NCBI RefSeq assembly: GCF_023612095.1
Contig: NZ_CP086235.1
Span: forward strand, 1,447,001-1,511,000
DNA from: Cytobacillus firmus
GTDB lineage: Bacteria > Bacillota > Bacilli > Bacillales > Cytobacillaceae
Direction of reading: 5' to 3'
Length of the DNA stretch: 64,000 nt
Shown piece after piece: positions 8,772 to 16,451 of the stretch. The notes beneath the pieces are model-generated. The model was given only the letters and a program-made list of their open reading frames with translations. It searched no databases and was not told the DNA's origin. Numbering within the stretch: the stretch's first letter is position 1; every line of letters starts with the position of its first letter. The position numbers and the translations under genes are program-made.

Positions 8772-9461
8772 GTGAAGAAAATTTGTACTTCCTTCAGTGA
8801 AGCGGTTCAGGAAATTCACGATGGTGCTGTCCTTATGGTTGGCGGTTTCGGTCTGTGCGGAATTCCGGAAAACCTTATTCTGGCTTTAGTTGAAAAAGGG
8901 GTTGAGGATCTGACAGTCATTTCGAATAACTGCGGGGTTGACGATTGGGGACTTGGACTGCTTTTAAAAAATAAACAAATTAAGAAAATGGTTGGCTCAT
9001 ATGTTGGGGAAAATAAAGAGTTTGAAAGACAGGTTCTCTCAGGGGAAATTGAAGTAGAGCTGCTTCCTCAAGGAACACTGGCAGAAAAAATCCGTGCAGG
9101 CGGTGCCGGCATTCCCGCTTTCTACACGCCGGCTGGAGTAGGGACCCCTATTGCAGAGGGGAAAGAGACGAAGGTGTTTGAAGGGAAGGAATATCTCCTT
9201 GAAGAAGCGCTGAAAGCAGACTTCAGCCTTGTGAGGGCATGGAAAGGCGATAAGATGGGCAATCTAGTTTATCACAAAACAGCCCGAAACTTCAATCCGA
9301 TGATTGCAGCAGCCGGCAAAGTGACAATTGCAGAAGTGGAAACGCTTTATGAGATTGGTGAACTGGATCCGAATTATATTCATACCCCAAGCATCTATGT
9401 TCAATCACTGATTGAAGGGAAACAGGAGAAGCGCATTGAAAGACTGACGGTGAAGAAATAA
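8772..9461 (+). CDS. scoA: 3-oxoacid CoA-transferase subunit A
   Basis: A 229-residue alpha subunit of succinyl-CoA:acetoacetate (3-oxoacid) CoA-transferase. It has the family I pattern with the glycine-rich [13 protein letters not shown] near residue 25, [10 protein letters not shown], and [15 protein letters not shown] in the middle. GTG 8772 is the likely start, since AAAGGAGCG sits 7 bases upstream. The B subunit follows after 27 bases, so the two are co-translated and pair into the active enzyme, which activates acetoacetate using succinyl-CoA. It matches B. subtilis ScoA in length and motifs. Confidence 0.92.
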   Translation: MKKICTSFSEAVQEIHDGAVLMVGGFGLCGIPENLILALVEKGVEDLTVISNNCGVDDWGLGLLLKNKQIKKMVGSYVGENKEFERQVLSGEIEVELLPQGTLAEKIRAGGAGIPAFYTPAGVGTPIAEGKETKVFEGKEYLLEEALKADFSLVRAWKGDKMGNLVYHKTARNFNPMIAAAGKVTIAEVETLYEIGELDPNYIHTPSIYVQSLIEGKQEKRIERLTVKK

Positions 9462-9488
9462 ATACCAGTGACGGAAGGAGAGGGTGTC

Positions 9489-10157
9489 ATGAGTAACGAT
9501 AAAGCGGCAGTACGCGAAAAAATTGCCAGACGGGCCGAAAAAGAAATTGAAAATGGCTTTTACGTGAACTTGGGAATCGGTATGCCAACATTGGTTGCCA
9601 ATTATATTTCTGATAATAAGGAAGTGGTCCTGCAATCTGAAAATGGATTACTGGGCATCGGCCCGTATCCTGCAGAAAGTGAAGTTGATCCGGATTTGAT
9701 TAATGCAGGTAAAGAAACAGTTACAGCCATCCCGGGATCATCTTATTTTGATAGTGCTGAATCTTTTGCAATGATCAGAGGAGGCCATGTGAATATTGCC
9801 ATTCTCGGCGGTATGGAAGTCTCTGAAAATGGAGATCTTGCCAACTGGATGATTCCCGGAAAAATGATCAAGGGAATGGGCGGTGCAATGGATCTGGTTC
9901 ATGGCGCAAATAAAATCATTGTCATTATGGATCACACTAATAAAAATGGCGAATCAAAAATTCTTAAAGAATGCAGTCTGCCTTTAACAGGTAAAAGCGT
10001 CGTTGACCGCATTATAACTGAGCGGGCAGTCATCGATGTCACCGAGTCCGGTTTAAAGCTTGTTGAAGTAGCTAAAGGCTTTACAATCGAGGACATTATC
10101 AATTCGACAGAACCCCAATTGCAGGTTGATGAAAACGTTGTAACAGAAGCATACTAA
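9489..10157 (+). CDS. scoB: 3-oxoacid CoA-transferase subunit B
   Basis: A 222-residue beta subunit. The catalytic glutamate lies in [10 protein letters not shown] (around residue 47), within the diagnostic [10 protein letters not shown] ... SENG arrangement; [18 protein letters not shown] follows. ATG 9489 is preceded by GGAAGGAGAGGG. The C-terminal half ([19 protein letters not shown]) is also typical. Together with subunit A it moves CoA from succinyl-CoA to acetoacetate, feeding the thiolase upstream. A hairpin follows 8 bases after the stop. Confidence 0.93.
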   Translation: MSNDKAAVREKIARRAEKEIENGFYVNLGIGMPTLVANYISDNKEVVLQSENGLLGIGPYPAESEVDPDLINAGKETVTAIPGSSYFDSAESFAMIRGGHVNIAILGGMEVSENGDLANWMIPGKMIKGMGGAMDLVHGANKIIVIMDHTNKNGESKILKECSLPLTGKSVVDRIITERAVIDVTESGLKLVEVAKGFTIEDIINSTEPQLQVDENVVTEAY

Positions 10158-10164
10158 TACATCT

Positions 10165-10200
10165 GAAAAGTACAGCTGCATGCTGTGCTTTTCATTATTT
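10165..10200 (+). terminator. Hairpin after scoB
   Basis: GAAAAG-ta-CAGC / GCTG-tg-CTTTTC forms an interrupted stem with a short loop, followed by a loose T-rich stretch. It may be a partial terminator between scoB and the VOC gene. Confidence 0.5.
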
Positions 10201-10226
10201 TCATCCTAAAGAAAAGAGGAGAAAAA

Positions 10227-10604
10227 ATGAGTTTTTCCTTTAAAGGAATTGACCATATCCAGCTGGCAGCTCCGAAAGGCTGCGAGGAGGAAGCCAGAAA
10301 ATTTTACGGTGAACAGCTTGGCCTGAAGGAAATTCCCAAGCCTGGAAATCTTCAAAAGCGGGGAGGCTGCTGGTTTATTTGCGGAAATCAGGAAATTCAT
10401 ATCGGGGTGCAGGAGGGCTTCCTTCCTGCCAAAAAAGCCCACCCTGGACTTATTGTGGAAAACCTGGAAGTCTTGAGAAGCAGTCTTCAAGAGCAGAAAA
10501 TAACAATAAAGGAAGAACCTCCGATAGAAGGAAGAGAGAGATTCTTTGTAGATGATCCATTCGGAAACAGAATTGAGTTTCTGGAGTTTTACCATAAAGA
10601 GTGA
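10227..10604 (+). CDS. VOC-family (glyoxalase/bleomycin-resistance fold) protein
   Basis: A 125-residue protein made of two beta-alpha-beta-beta-beta units. It begins KGIDHIQLAAPKG, with a potential metal His, contains HIGV and HPGLIV in the middle and ends with the typical FVDDPFGNRIEFLEF. ATG 10227 follows AAGAGGAG. The metal-site residues look preserved (His near 8, His near 56, Glu near 119), so it may be an active metalloenzyme. Whether it takes part in the neighbouring acyl-CoA pathway is unknown; position is the only hint. Confidence 0.8.
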   Translation: MSFSFKGIDHIQLAAPKGCEEEARKFYGEQLGLKEIPKPGNLQKRGGCWFICGNQEIHIGVQEGFLPAKKAHPGLIVENLEVLRSSLQEQKITIKEEPPIEGRERFFVDDPFGNRIEFLEFYHKE

Positions 10605-10675
10605 TTAAGCCTTTTCCTTCATGAACAATAAAATATGCTATAATAAATGGCAAAATCAGTTGATGAGGGGATTAT

Positions 10676-10921
10676 ATGAAAAAGAAAAAACACCATTCCC
10701 AGCCTAAGAAAGACGACAAACCAGTCACGCTAGGCGACATGCTGAACCAGGACCTGGTGGAGCAGCTGAAAGGGAAAAAGCAGGAATTAAAGGTTGCTGA
10801 AGATAAACAGAAGGAAGAAGAAGAGCGCAGAAAAAGAGAGGAAAGAAGACTGCGCGAAAAAAATAAAAGTTTTGAAGAACTGCTTGGAGAAAGCGATCTT
10901 AACTGGAAAGAATACAAATAA
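10676..10921 (+). CDS. yqkE: YqkE family small charged protein
   Basis: An 81-residue, highly charged protein. It has a Lys/His-rich start, a middle LGDMLNQDLVEQLKGKK segment and a long Lys/Glu/Arg-rich region (about 38-66) predicted to form a single helix or coiled coil, ending SFEELLGESDLNWKEYK. Length and sequence match B. subtilis YqkE, and the next gene is YqkF as in that species. An extended -10 TGCTATAAT (10636-10644) lies just upstream and GATGAGGGG serves as ribosome site. Function unknown. Confidence 0.82.
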   Translation: MKKKKHHSQPKKDDKPVTLGDMLNQDLVEQLKGKKQELKVAEDKQKEEEERRKREERRLREKNKSFEELLGESDLNWKEYK

Positions 10922-10929
10922 CATTAAAA

Positions 10930-10959
10930 GAAGGGGCCGACTTTTCCGTCAGCCCCTTC
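10930..10959. terminator. Bidirectional terminator between yqkE and yqkF
   Basis: GAAGGGGC-cgac / gtca-GCCCCTTC forms a GC-rich stem between convergent genes. Confidence 0.7.
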
Positions 10960-10983
10960 CTTGCTTAAATTATAGACTTTCTA

Positions 10984-11907
10984 TCATCTATGCTGCTCAT
11001 ATTTATTTAGCTTTGCAATAGATTTAATGATAGCCAATTCATCTTCGTTGAGAGGAATGGCTCTTGCTGCTTCTGCATTGGCTCTTACTTGATCAGCCCG
11101 GCTGGCACCTGCTGTAATAGAAGCGACTGCCGGGTCCGCGAGATTATACTGAAATGCTATCTCATTCATAGTACGCCCATCTGAAATTTTTTCCCGTATA
11201 CTGGTGAGCGTTTTTTCCAATTCAGCATAGCTGTAATCCAAATAGCCTTTCTCTTTTATCGATTCTGATGCTTTGTCCAGCATTTTGTCGCTGAGCAGCC
11301 CTTTGGCCAGCGGTCCTCTAGTAACAGCACTGATGCCTTTTTGATTTAGAAGAGGCAGCGATTCCTCTTCAGGACGCCGATCTAAAATGCTATATTGCAT
11401 CATGACAGAAACAATGGATGATTTTGATGTAAATTCTCGGATTACATTTGGACGAATGGAGGAAATGCCATATTGGCGGATGTATCCTTCTTCCTTTAGT
11501 TCCTCAAATGCTTCAATGGTTTCAACAATCGGATCTTCGATCGTGCCGCCGTGAAGCTGATATAAATCGATATAGTCCGTAGCCAGTCTTTTTAAGCTGT
11601 CTTTTACAGCTTCTTTGATATGGCGTTTAGAGGGATCCCAGCTCCAGCCGTCTTTATTTTTATTCCAGCGGTTACCGGCTTTGGTTGCAATGATCACCTG
11701 TTCGCGGACATTCTTTAAGGATTGCCCGACAAGCTTTTCATTTTCGCCAAAGTCGTATAAATCAGCTGTATCAAAAAAATTGATTCCTTCTTCAAGGGCC
11801 GCTTCTATAATTTCCTGAGCCTGGGACGGGCTGGTGCCAATTGACATGCAGCCCAGGCCAAGCTCACTTACGTACAAGTCTGAGTTTCCAAGTCTTCTCT
11901 TCTTCAA
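10984..11907 (-). CDS. yqkF: Aldo/keto reductase, YqkF
   Basis: A 307-residue NAD(P)H-dependent (beta/alpha)8 oxidoreductase. The catalytic set is visible: Asp and Tyr in FDTADLYDFG (around residues 46-53), Lys in ATKAGNRW (around 76) and His in YQLHGG (around 121). The first strand LGLGCMSIGTS and the C-terminal AGASRADQVRANAEA cofactor-binding loop are typical of the family. The gene sits between yqkE and mciZ as in B. subtilis. Substrate unknown. Confidence 0.9.
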   Translation of the reverse strand: MKKRRLGNSDLYVSELGLGCMSIGTSPSQAQEIIEAALEEGINFFDTADLYDFGENEKLVGQSLKNVREQVIIATKAGNRWNKNKDGWSWDPSKRHIKEAVKDSLKRLATDYIDLYQLHGGTIEDPIVETIEAFEELKEEGYIRQYGISSIRPNVIREFTSKSSIVSVMMQYSILDRRPEEESLPLLNQKGISAVTRGPLAKGLLSDKMLDKASESIKEKGYLDYSYAELEKTLTSIREKISDGRTMNEIAFQYNLADPAVASITAGASRADQVRANAEAARAIPLNEDELAIIKSIAKLNKYEQHR

Positions 11908-11979
11908 GTACTCACCTCATTTGAATATTTTCTTTAATTGTACATAAACAAATGAGGCATACTCAAATTTAGTGGCTTA

Positions 11980-12114
11980 TCATTTTTTGATGTTATGAGA
12001 TTCAACCCAGTCTTTTACAAGAACATACTGCCTGCTGTATTGTTTTAGTTTCTCACGGACTTCCCAGGCTTTACCGGCCAGAATAACTCCCCTATCATGG
12101 ACATACACCTTCAT
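11980..12114 (-). CDS. mciZ: MciZ-like peptide, mother-cell inhibitor of FtsZ
   Basis: A 44-residue peptide translated from 12114 to 11980. It has VILAGKAWEVREKLKQY in the middle and VKDWVESH near the end; these resemble B. subtilis MciZ (40 residues, VVLVGKAWEIRAKLKEY ... VKDWI), which binds FtsZ and blocks its polymerisation in the mother cell during sporulation. It lies between yqkF and nudF, the same place as mciZ in B. subtilis. The similarity and position come from memory of that peptide; the start ATG follows GAGGGGGAGT. Too short for many gene finders. Confidence 0.8.
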   Translation of the reverse strand: MKVYVHDRGVILAGKAWEVREKLKQYSRQYVLVKDWVESHNIKK

Positions 12115-12191
12115 GCCATACTCCCCCTCATCAAGTATGATAAAATGTATGAGCAATCATTACCGGAATAGAACAGGAGTGACTGAAAACA

Positions 12192-12743
12192 ATGAGCCGC
12201 CTAGAAGAAAAAACAATTAAGACGGAAAAAATTTTCACAGGTAAAGTCATCAGCCTGCAGGTGGAAGATGTTGAACTGCCGAATGGCAAAACATCGAAGC
12301 GGGAAATTATCAAACATCCCGGAGCAGTAGCTGTATTGGCAGTAACAGAAGATAATAAAATAGTGATGGTTGAACAATATCGAAAAGCGCTGGATAAGAT
12401 TATTGCTGAAATTCCTGCCGGAAAGCTTGAAACAGGAGAAGAACCCAGCGTGTGTGCAGAAAGGGAACTGGAAGAAGAAACGGGGTATGGCTGCACGGAA
12501 ATGGAATGGCTGATCTCATTCTACACTTCTCCCGGATTTGCCGATGAGCTCGTACATTTATATATAGCAAAGGGCCTTAAGAAAAAAGAAAATGCCGCAT
12601 CGCCTGATGAAGATGAATTTGTGAACCTTTTGGAGGTAACCCTGGAGGAAGCAATATCCCTGCTTGGGGAGCAAAAGGTTTATGATGCGAAAACAGCTTA
12701 TGCAATCCAATATCTGCAGCTTCAAGAGGCGCTGAAAAAATAG
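12192..12743 (+). CDS. nudF: ADP-ribose pyrophosphatase (Nudix hydrolase)
   Basis: A 183-residue Nudix hydrolase. The Nudix box GX5EX7REUXEEXGU is complete in GKLETGEEPSVCAEREL-EEETG (around residues 77-99). The N-terminal strand segment and the VMVEQYRKALDK substrate lobe match ADP-ribose pyrophosphatases (NudF/YqkG). It hydrolyses ADP-ribose to AMP and ribose 5-phosphate, in the cytosol. The next gene starts one base after its stop, so they form an operon. Confidence 0.92.
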   Translation: MSRLEEKTIKTEKIFTGKVISLQVEDVELPNGKTSKREIIKHPGAVAVLAVTEDNKIVMVEQYRKALDKIIAEIPAGKLETGEEPSVCAERELEEETGYGCTEMEWLISFYTSPGFADELVHLYIAKGLKKKENAASPDEDEFVNLLEVTLEEAISLLGEQKVYDAKTAYAIQYLQLQEALKK

Positions 12744-12744
12744 T

Positions 12745-13911
12745 ATGAAGCGCTTTTTTGCTGATCTTCATATCCATATTGGACGCACGTTTACGGGAAA
12801 GCCAGTTAAAATAACAGGCGCTAAATCCCTTACCTTCACTAATATCATCAGGCATGCCCGCAATGCAAAGGGGCTTGATATCATTGGCATTATTGACTGT
12901 CATTCTCCTGAAGTCATACTTGAAATCGAGGACTTGGCCCAAAAAGGCCTTATAACCGAGCATAAGGACGGGGGACTTCAATACGGAGATTTGACGATAA
13001 TTCCCGGGTCGGAGCTTGAAATTTATGATGATTCCTGCAAAGGCCCTATCCATGTCCTTTGCTACTTTCCAACCCTATCCGCAATGAAGGATTTCTCTGC
13101 CTGGCTGACAGGGTATTTGAAGAACATAACATTAAGCTCTCAAAGAATTTATGCCTCAGGCAGAATGCTGCAGGAAAAAGTGAAGGAACTGGATGGGCTT
13201 TTTATTCCTGCCCATGTTTTTACCCCATTTAAAAGCCTATTCGGAAAAGGCGTAGAGCGGTCGCTGTCAGAGGTTTTTGATCCTGATTTAATTGATGCAA
13301 TTGAGCTGGGGCTTAGTGCAGATACTATGATGGCTGATCAAATAGCTGAACTCCACAGATATACATTCTTAACTAATTCAGATGCCCATTCACTAAAAAA
13401 GATCGCCAGAGAATATCAGGTTCTGGAAATGGAAGCACCTACATTTGCTGAACTGCACAAGGCTTTGGCCGAAAAAGAAAAATGCAGGGTTAAAGCCAAT
13501 TACGGCCTGGATCCTCTGCTCGGAAAATACCATCAGACTGTTTGTTCTGAATGTTTCGGCCCCTTTGATGAAGAGAAGGGTAAATGCCGGAATTGCAGTC
13601 ACCACAAATTTATCAGAGGCGTGGCTGACCGGATCTCTGAACTAAAATCTTCCGGAGGATTGCCCGTTGCACGGCCGCCTTATATTCATCAGGTCCCTCT
13701 TGAGTTCATACCAGGGTTAGGCCCGAAAATGCTCGAGAAGCTCCTGAATCATTTCGGAACTGAAATGGCCATTCTTCATGATGTACCTTTCTCAGAAATC
13801 AGTAAAGTAATTCCTGAGAAAACAGCCATGCTTATTGGAAAAGCCCGTGAAGGAAAGCTAAACCTCCAGGCAGGGGGCGGAGGCAAGTACGGCAGAATTG
13901 TTGATTCATAA
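12745..13911 (+). CDS. yqxK: PHP-domain endonuclease Q-like protein, YqxK
   Basis: A 388-residue protein with an N-terminal PHP domain: ADLHIHIGRTF (metal HxH near residue 9), IDCHSPEV, PAHVFTPF and TNSDAHS. A Cys4 zinc-ribbon-like segment follows at about 270-289 (CSECFGPFDEEKGKCRNC), then a helix-hairpin-helix-like end (IPGLGPKMLEKLL). This architecture is that of endonuclease Q, which cuts DNA at deaminated bases (uracil, hypoxanthine) in archaea and some bacteria; B. subtilis YqxK is in the same place. The activity here is inferred from the family. ATG 12745, one base after the nudF stop. Confidence 0.85.
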   Translation: MKRFFADLHIHIGRTFTGKPVKITGAKSLTFTNIIRHARNAKGLDIIGIIDCHSPEVILEIEDLAQKGLITEHKDGGLQYGDLTIIPGSELEIYDDSCKGPIHVLCYFPTLSAMKDFSAWLTGYLKNITLSSQRIYASGRMLQEKVKELDGLFIPAHVFTPFKSLFGKGVERSLSEVFDPDLIDAIELGLSADTMMADQIAELHRYTFLTNSDAHSLKKIAREYQVLEMEAPTFAELHKALAEKEKCRVKANYGLDPLLGKYHQTVCSECFGPFDEEKGKCRNCSHHKFIRGVADRISELKSSGGLPVARPPYIHQVPLEFIPGLGPKMLEKLLNHFGTEMAILHDVPFSEISKVIPEKTAMLIGKAREGKLNLQAGGGGKYGRIVDS

Positions 13912-13938
13912 AAAATAGAGCCATTGAGGCTCTATTTT
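13912..13938. terminator. Bidirectional terminator between yqxK and the acetyltransferase
   Basis: AAAATAGAGCC / GGCTCTATTTT with a 5-base loop and T tracts on both sides, between convergent genes. Confidence 0.85.
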
Positions 13939-13939
13939 T

Positions 13940-14503
13940 TTAGCTGCTTACTTTAGCATAAACACAAGTATCTCTAAGCTCTTTTCCGTCTGCGCTTAGA
14001 CTGTCATTAATCAGGACTCCTTCAAGGGTGTACCCCAGCTTTTCGGGAATTCTCCGGCTGTTAATGTTTTTCGGATCACATCTGATTTCCACTCTGTTTG
14101 CTTGAAAATGCTCAAAGGCAAACTTTGTCAAGCCTGCGGCTGCTTCAGAAATATAGCCGTTCCTCCGAAACCTCACATCTCCCCAATAGCCAATCTCAAA
14201 TTTGCGGACATTCCAATCTATGCGATGCAGGCCAGTAGAGCCGACAAATACATCGTCTTCTTTCCTATAAATATGGATACGAAAATCTTCTCTTTGAATA
14301 AACTTGGCATAGGAATTGCGGATACCTGACTCAACTTCATCAGCTGATTGTTCATTCTGTGCAAAAGGAAGCCATTTTTTAAGCTCGGCAGCTGAAGCTG
14401 ACACAGCTTCATGAACAGTTTTTCCGTCTCCGGGCAAGGCGGGCCTCATATAAAGTCTTTCTGTTTCAATTCTTTCTGGAAAACCTATTAAAATGGGATC
14501 CAT
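13940..14503 (-). CDS. GNAT-family N-acetyltransferase (RimJ/RimL type)
   Basis: A 187-residue acetyltransferase. The opening IETERLYMRPALPGDG is the usual RimJ/RimL beginning. The acetyl-CoA loop region FRRNGYISEAAAGLTKFAFE and the closing NINSRRIPEKLGYTLEGVL are also typical. ATG 14503 has GGAG 5 bases upstream; a TTG six codons upstream is an alternative. The likely reaction is acetyl transfer to a primary amine of a protein N-terminus, peptide or small molecule; the substrate cannot be told. Confidence 0.85.
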   Translation of the reverse strand: MDPILIGFPERIETERLYMRPALPGDGKTVHEAVSASAAELKKWLPFAQNEQSADEVESGIRNSYAKFIQREDFRIHIYRKEDDVFVGSTGLHRIDWNVRKFEIGYWGDVRFRRNGYISEAAAGLTKFAFEHFQANRVEIRCDPKNINSRRIPEKLGYTLEGVLINDSLSADGKELRDTCVYAKVSS

Positions 14504-14609
14504 TTTCTCCAGTGCCCCCAATGATAATTTAAATAATTTTGAAAATTATAGCAAAAACATAGGGAGTATTCAAGAACTTTTTTCACTCTTGTGAGCAGCG
14601 CAATTCTTT

Positions 14610-14638
14610 GTCATACAATTCCGGGACAGGCATACAAT
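14610..14638 (+). promoter_or_regulatory. Sigma-E-type promoter of spoIIM
   Basis: CATACAAT (14631-14638) matches the sigma-E -10 consensus exactly, with GTCATACA about 14 bases upstream as the -35. spoIIM is a mother-cell sigma-E gene in B. subtilis, which fits. Confidence 0.65.
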
Positions 14639-14675
14639 TTAATATCCAATTTGTTTTGTCTTAGGAGGAAGAGCA

Positions 14676-15320
14676 ATGAAGAAAAAAATGTACCAGAACG
14701 CCGCCGCAGCCCACTTTCGCGAACATTCCTCAATTTATTTATTTGTTATTGTCTTATTTCTGATGGGTGTCATTTTTGGAGCTATAGTTGTAAATAGCTT
14801 GAGTTTTACACAAAAAGAAGATTTATTTTATTATCTTTCTCAGTTTTTTGGACAAGTATCAGATGGACATATTGCAGCAGCGGATGAATTATTCAAACAA
14901 AGCTTTTTCCATAATACAAAATTTATAGGATTAATGTGGATTTTGGGAATTTCCATAATTGGACTGCCAGTCATTCTGATTCTGTTATTTATGAAAGGCA
15001 TGGTGGTTGGCTTTACAGTTGGCTTTCTCGTTAACCGAATGGGATGGGAAGGATTTTTGCTTTCCTTCGTATCGGTCCTCCCCCAGAACCTGATCATCAT
15101 ACCTATCTTTATCATCGCTGCAACACTGGCTGTGTCTTTCTCTTTAAAAATGATTAGAAGACAATTTATGAAGAAAGCCGGACAGCCCATGATGCCCCTT
15201 TTCGGAAGATATATGATTGCTTTTGCGGTGGCCATTCTCTTTCTAATCGCTGCAGCTGGGGTAGAGGCATTTATCTCGCCTGTTTTAATGAAGTCTGTTG
15301 TTAGTTCAATCCAATCCTGA
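14676..15320 (+). CDS. spoIIM: Stage II sporulation protein M
   Basis: A 214-residue integral membrane protein with about five transmembrane segments, starting near residues 23-45 and ending near 180-205. The short hydrophilic N-terminus (KKKMYQNAAAAHFREHSS) lies inside. SpoIIM joins SpoIID and SpoIIP in the complex that thins septal peptidoglycan and drives engulfment in the mother cell. ATG 14676 follows TAGGAGGAAG. It sits upstream of fur as in B. subtilis, with a sigma-E-type promoter in front and a terminator behind. Confidence 0.93.
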   Translation: MKKKMYQNAAAAHFREHSSIYLFVIVLFLMGVIFGAIVVNSLSFTQKEDLFYYLSQFFGQVSDGHIAAADELFKQSFFHNTKFIGLMWILGISIIGLPVILILLFMKGMVVGFTVGFLVNRMGWEGFLLSFVSVLPQNLIIIPIFIIAATLAVSFSLKMIRRQFMKKAGQPMMPLFGRYMIAFAVAILFLIAAAGVEAFISPVLMKSVVSSIQS

Positions 15321-15333
15321 TAAAAATCATGCT

Positions 15334-15362
15334 AAAGGCAGAGCGGCTGGCTCTGCCTTTTT
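15334..15362 (+). terminator. Terminator of spoIIM
   Basis: AAAGGCAGAG / CTCTGCCTTT with a short loop and T5 tail. Confidence 0.85.
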
Positions 15363-15434
15363 GCTATACGGGAAAAGGATAAAAATTATAATATAGGGTA
15401 CATATAAAGAGGTTTAAAACAGTTTTAGAGATTA

Positions 15435-15518
15435 TTATAATTATTATTATATTAAATTAATTATCGTTTGTTATTTATAATTATTTTATTTTGAATGTGA
15501 ACTTATTTCTGTTATAAT
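15435..15518 (+). promoter_or_regulatory. fur promoter with two PerR/Fur-like boxes
   Basis: A sigma-A promoter is formed by TTGAAT (15491-15496), a 16-base spacer and TATAAT (15513-15518). Two sites resemble the Per box TTATAATNATTATAA: TTATAATTATTATTA at 15435-15449 (one mismatch) and a weaker copy at 15475-15489 (two mismatches) directly before the -35. PerR control of fur is known in B. subtilis. The region is very AT-rich, which lowers the weight of the weaker site. Confidence 0.6.
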
Positions 15519-15551
15519 GAGAATGTTAGTGGCGAGGGAGGGACTTTCGGT

Positions 15552-16025
15552 ATGGAAAGCAGAATTGAAAGAATCAAAAAACAGTTGCATTCATCCAGCT
15601 ATAAACTAACACCACAGCGAGAGGCAACAGTTCGCGTCCTGTTAGAACACGAAGAGGATCATTTAAGTGCGGAAGATGTCTACCTCCTAGTAAAAGAGAA
15701 ATCGCCTGAGATAGGCTTGGCAACTGTATATAGAACACTTGAATTGCTGACTGAATTAAAAATTGTCGATAAAATCAACTTCGGTGATGGAGTTTCCCGC
15801 TATGACCTGCGTCAGGAAGGGGCAGCCCATTTTCACCACCATTTAGTCTGTATTGAGTGCGGAGCTGTTGATGAAATACAGGAAGATTTGCTTGAAGACG
15901 TAGAGGAAGTGGTTGAACGCCGCTGGAACTTTAAAATAAAAGATCACCGCCTAACGTTCCATGGCATTTGTTACCGCTGCCAGGATAAACAAACAGAAAC
16001 CGAAACCGAAGCAGATGAAAATTAA
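15552..16025 (+). CDS. fur: Ferric uptake regulator Fur
   Basis: A 157-residue metal-dependent repressor of iron uptake. It has an N-terminal winged helix (LTPQREATVRVLLEHEEDHLSAEDVYLLV, ending LATVYRTLELL), then the metal site AHFHHHLVCIECG with the first CxxC and the second CxxC in CYRC near the C-terminus, the structural zinc site. The acidic end (ETETEADEN) is unremarkable. The order spoIIM-fur-yqzK-xerD is that of B. subtilis. Among Fur paralogues (Fur, PerR, Zur) the position and HHHLVC pattern favour Fur itself. Confidence 0.93.
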   Translation: MESRIERIKKQLHSSSYKLTPQREATVRVLLEHEEDHLSAEDVYLLVKEKSPEIGLATVYRTLELLTELKIVDKINFGDGVSRYDLRQEGAAHFHHHLVCIECGAVDEIQEDLLEDVEEVVERRWNFKIKDHRLTFHGICYRCQDKQTETETEADEN

Positions 16026-16037
16026 TAGTTTCTTGAC

Positions 16038-16070
16038 AAAGCTTATTCTACATTAGGATAGGCTTTTTAT
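16038..16070 (+). terminator. Possible terminator of fur
   Basis: AAAGCTTATTCTA pairs imperfectly with TAGGATAGGCTTT and is followed by a T-rich tract. A second small hairpin AGGGC-aagt-GCCCT lies at 16088-16101. Confidence 0.5.
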
Positions 16071-16214
16071 TTTGAGCTGTTTTCTAAAGGGCAAGTGCCC
16101 TGAAGAAACACCATTTATGCAAATTCAGGTATAATTCTTGTCCAAAATGGCATACCTTTTAATAATAGAAAGCTGAATATCTTTCTTTTAATTAAAAGTT
16201 ATGGAGGACCACAC

Positions 16215-16442
16215 ATGAAATCCTGGCTGGGCATGGCTTTTCAGACCATAAAAGTATTTGTGATTTTTACCGGATGCACAATCCTTTTTTATTATGGTAT
16301 TATGTGGTTAAATGAAGAATACCAGGATTATCACCGCTATGACGAACCAAGGGGAGCGGCTGTTAAGGTGTCAGCGAGCGGAACTGATGAAGATAGGAGC
16401 TTGCTGGACCGGTTAATTCTTTTCTACTTAAACGGGGAGTAA
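16215..16442 (+). CDS. yqzK: YqzK family membrane protein (DUF4227)
   Basis: A 75-residue protein with one transmembrane helix (about residues 9-33, IKVFVIFTGCTILFYYGIMW) and a charged C-terminal tail. It is the small conserved gene between fur and xerD in Bacillus (YqzK, DUF4227). ATG follows ATGGAGGACC. It ends 9 bases before xerD and is probably co-transcribed with it. Function unknown. Confidence 0.82.
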   Translation: MKSWLGMAFQTIKVFVIFTGCTILFYYGIMWLNEEYQDYHRYDEPRGAAVKVSASGTDEDRSLLDRLILFYLNGE

Positions 16443-16451
16443 TGCTATCAT

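Noticed and set aside
12577..13053. A 158-residue minus-strand frame across nudF and yqxK
   Set aside because: Spans two confident genes on the other strand; no domain.
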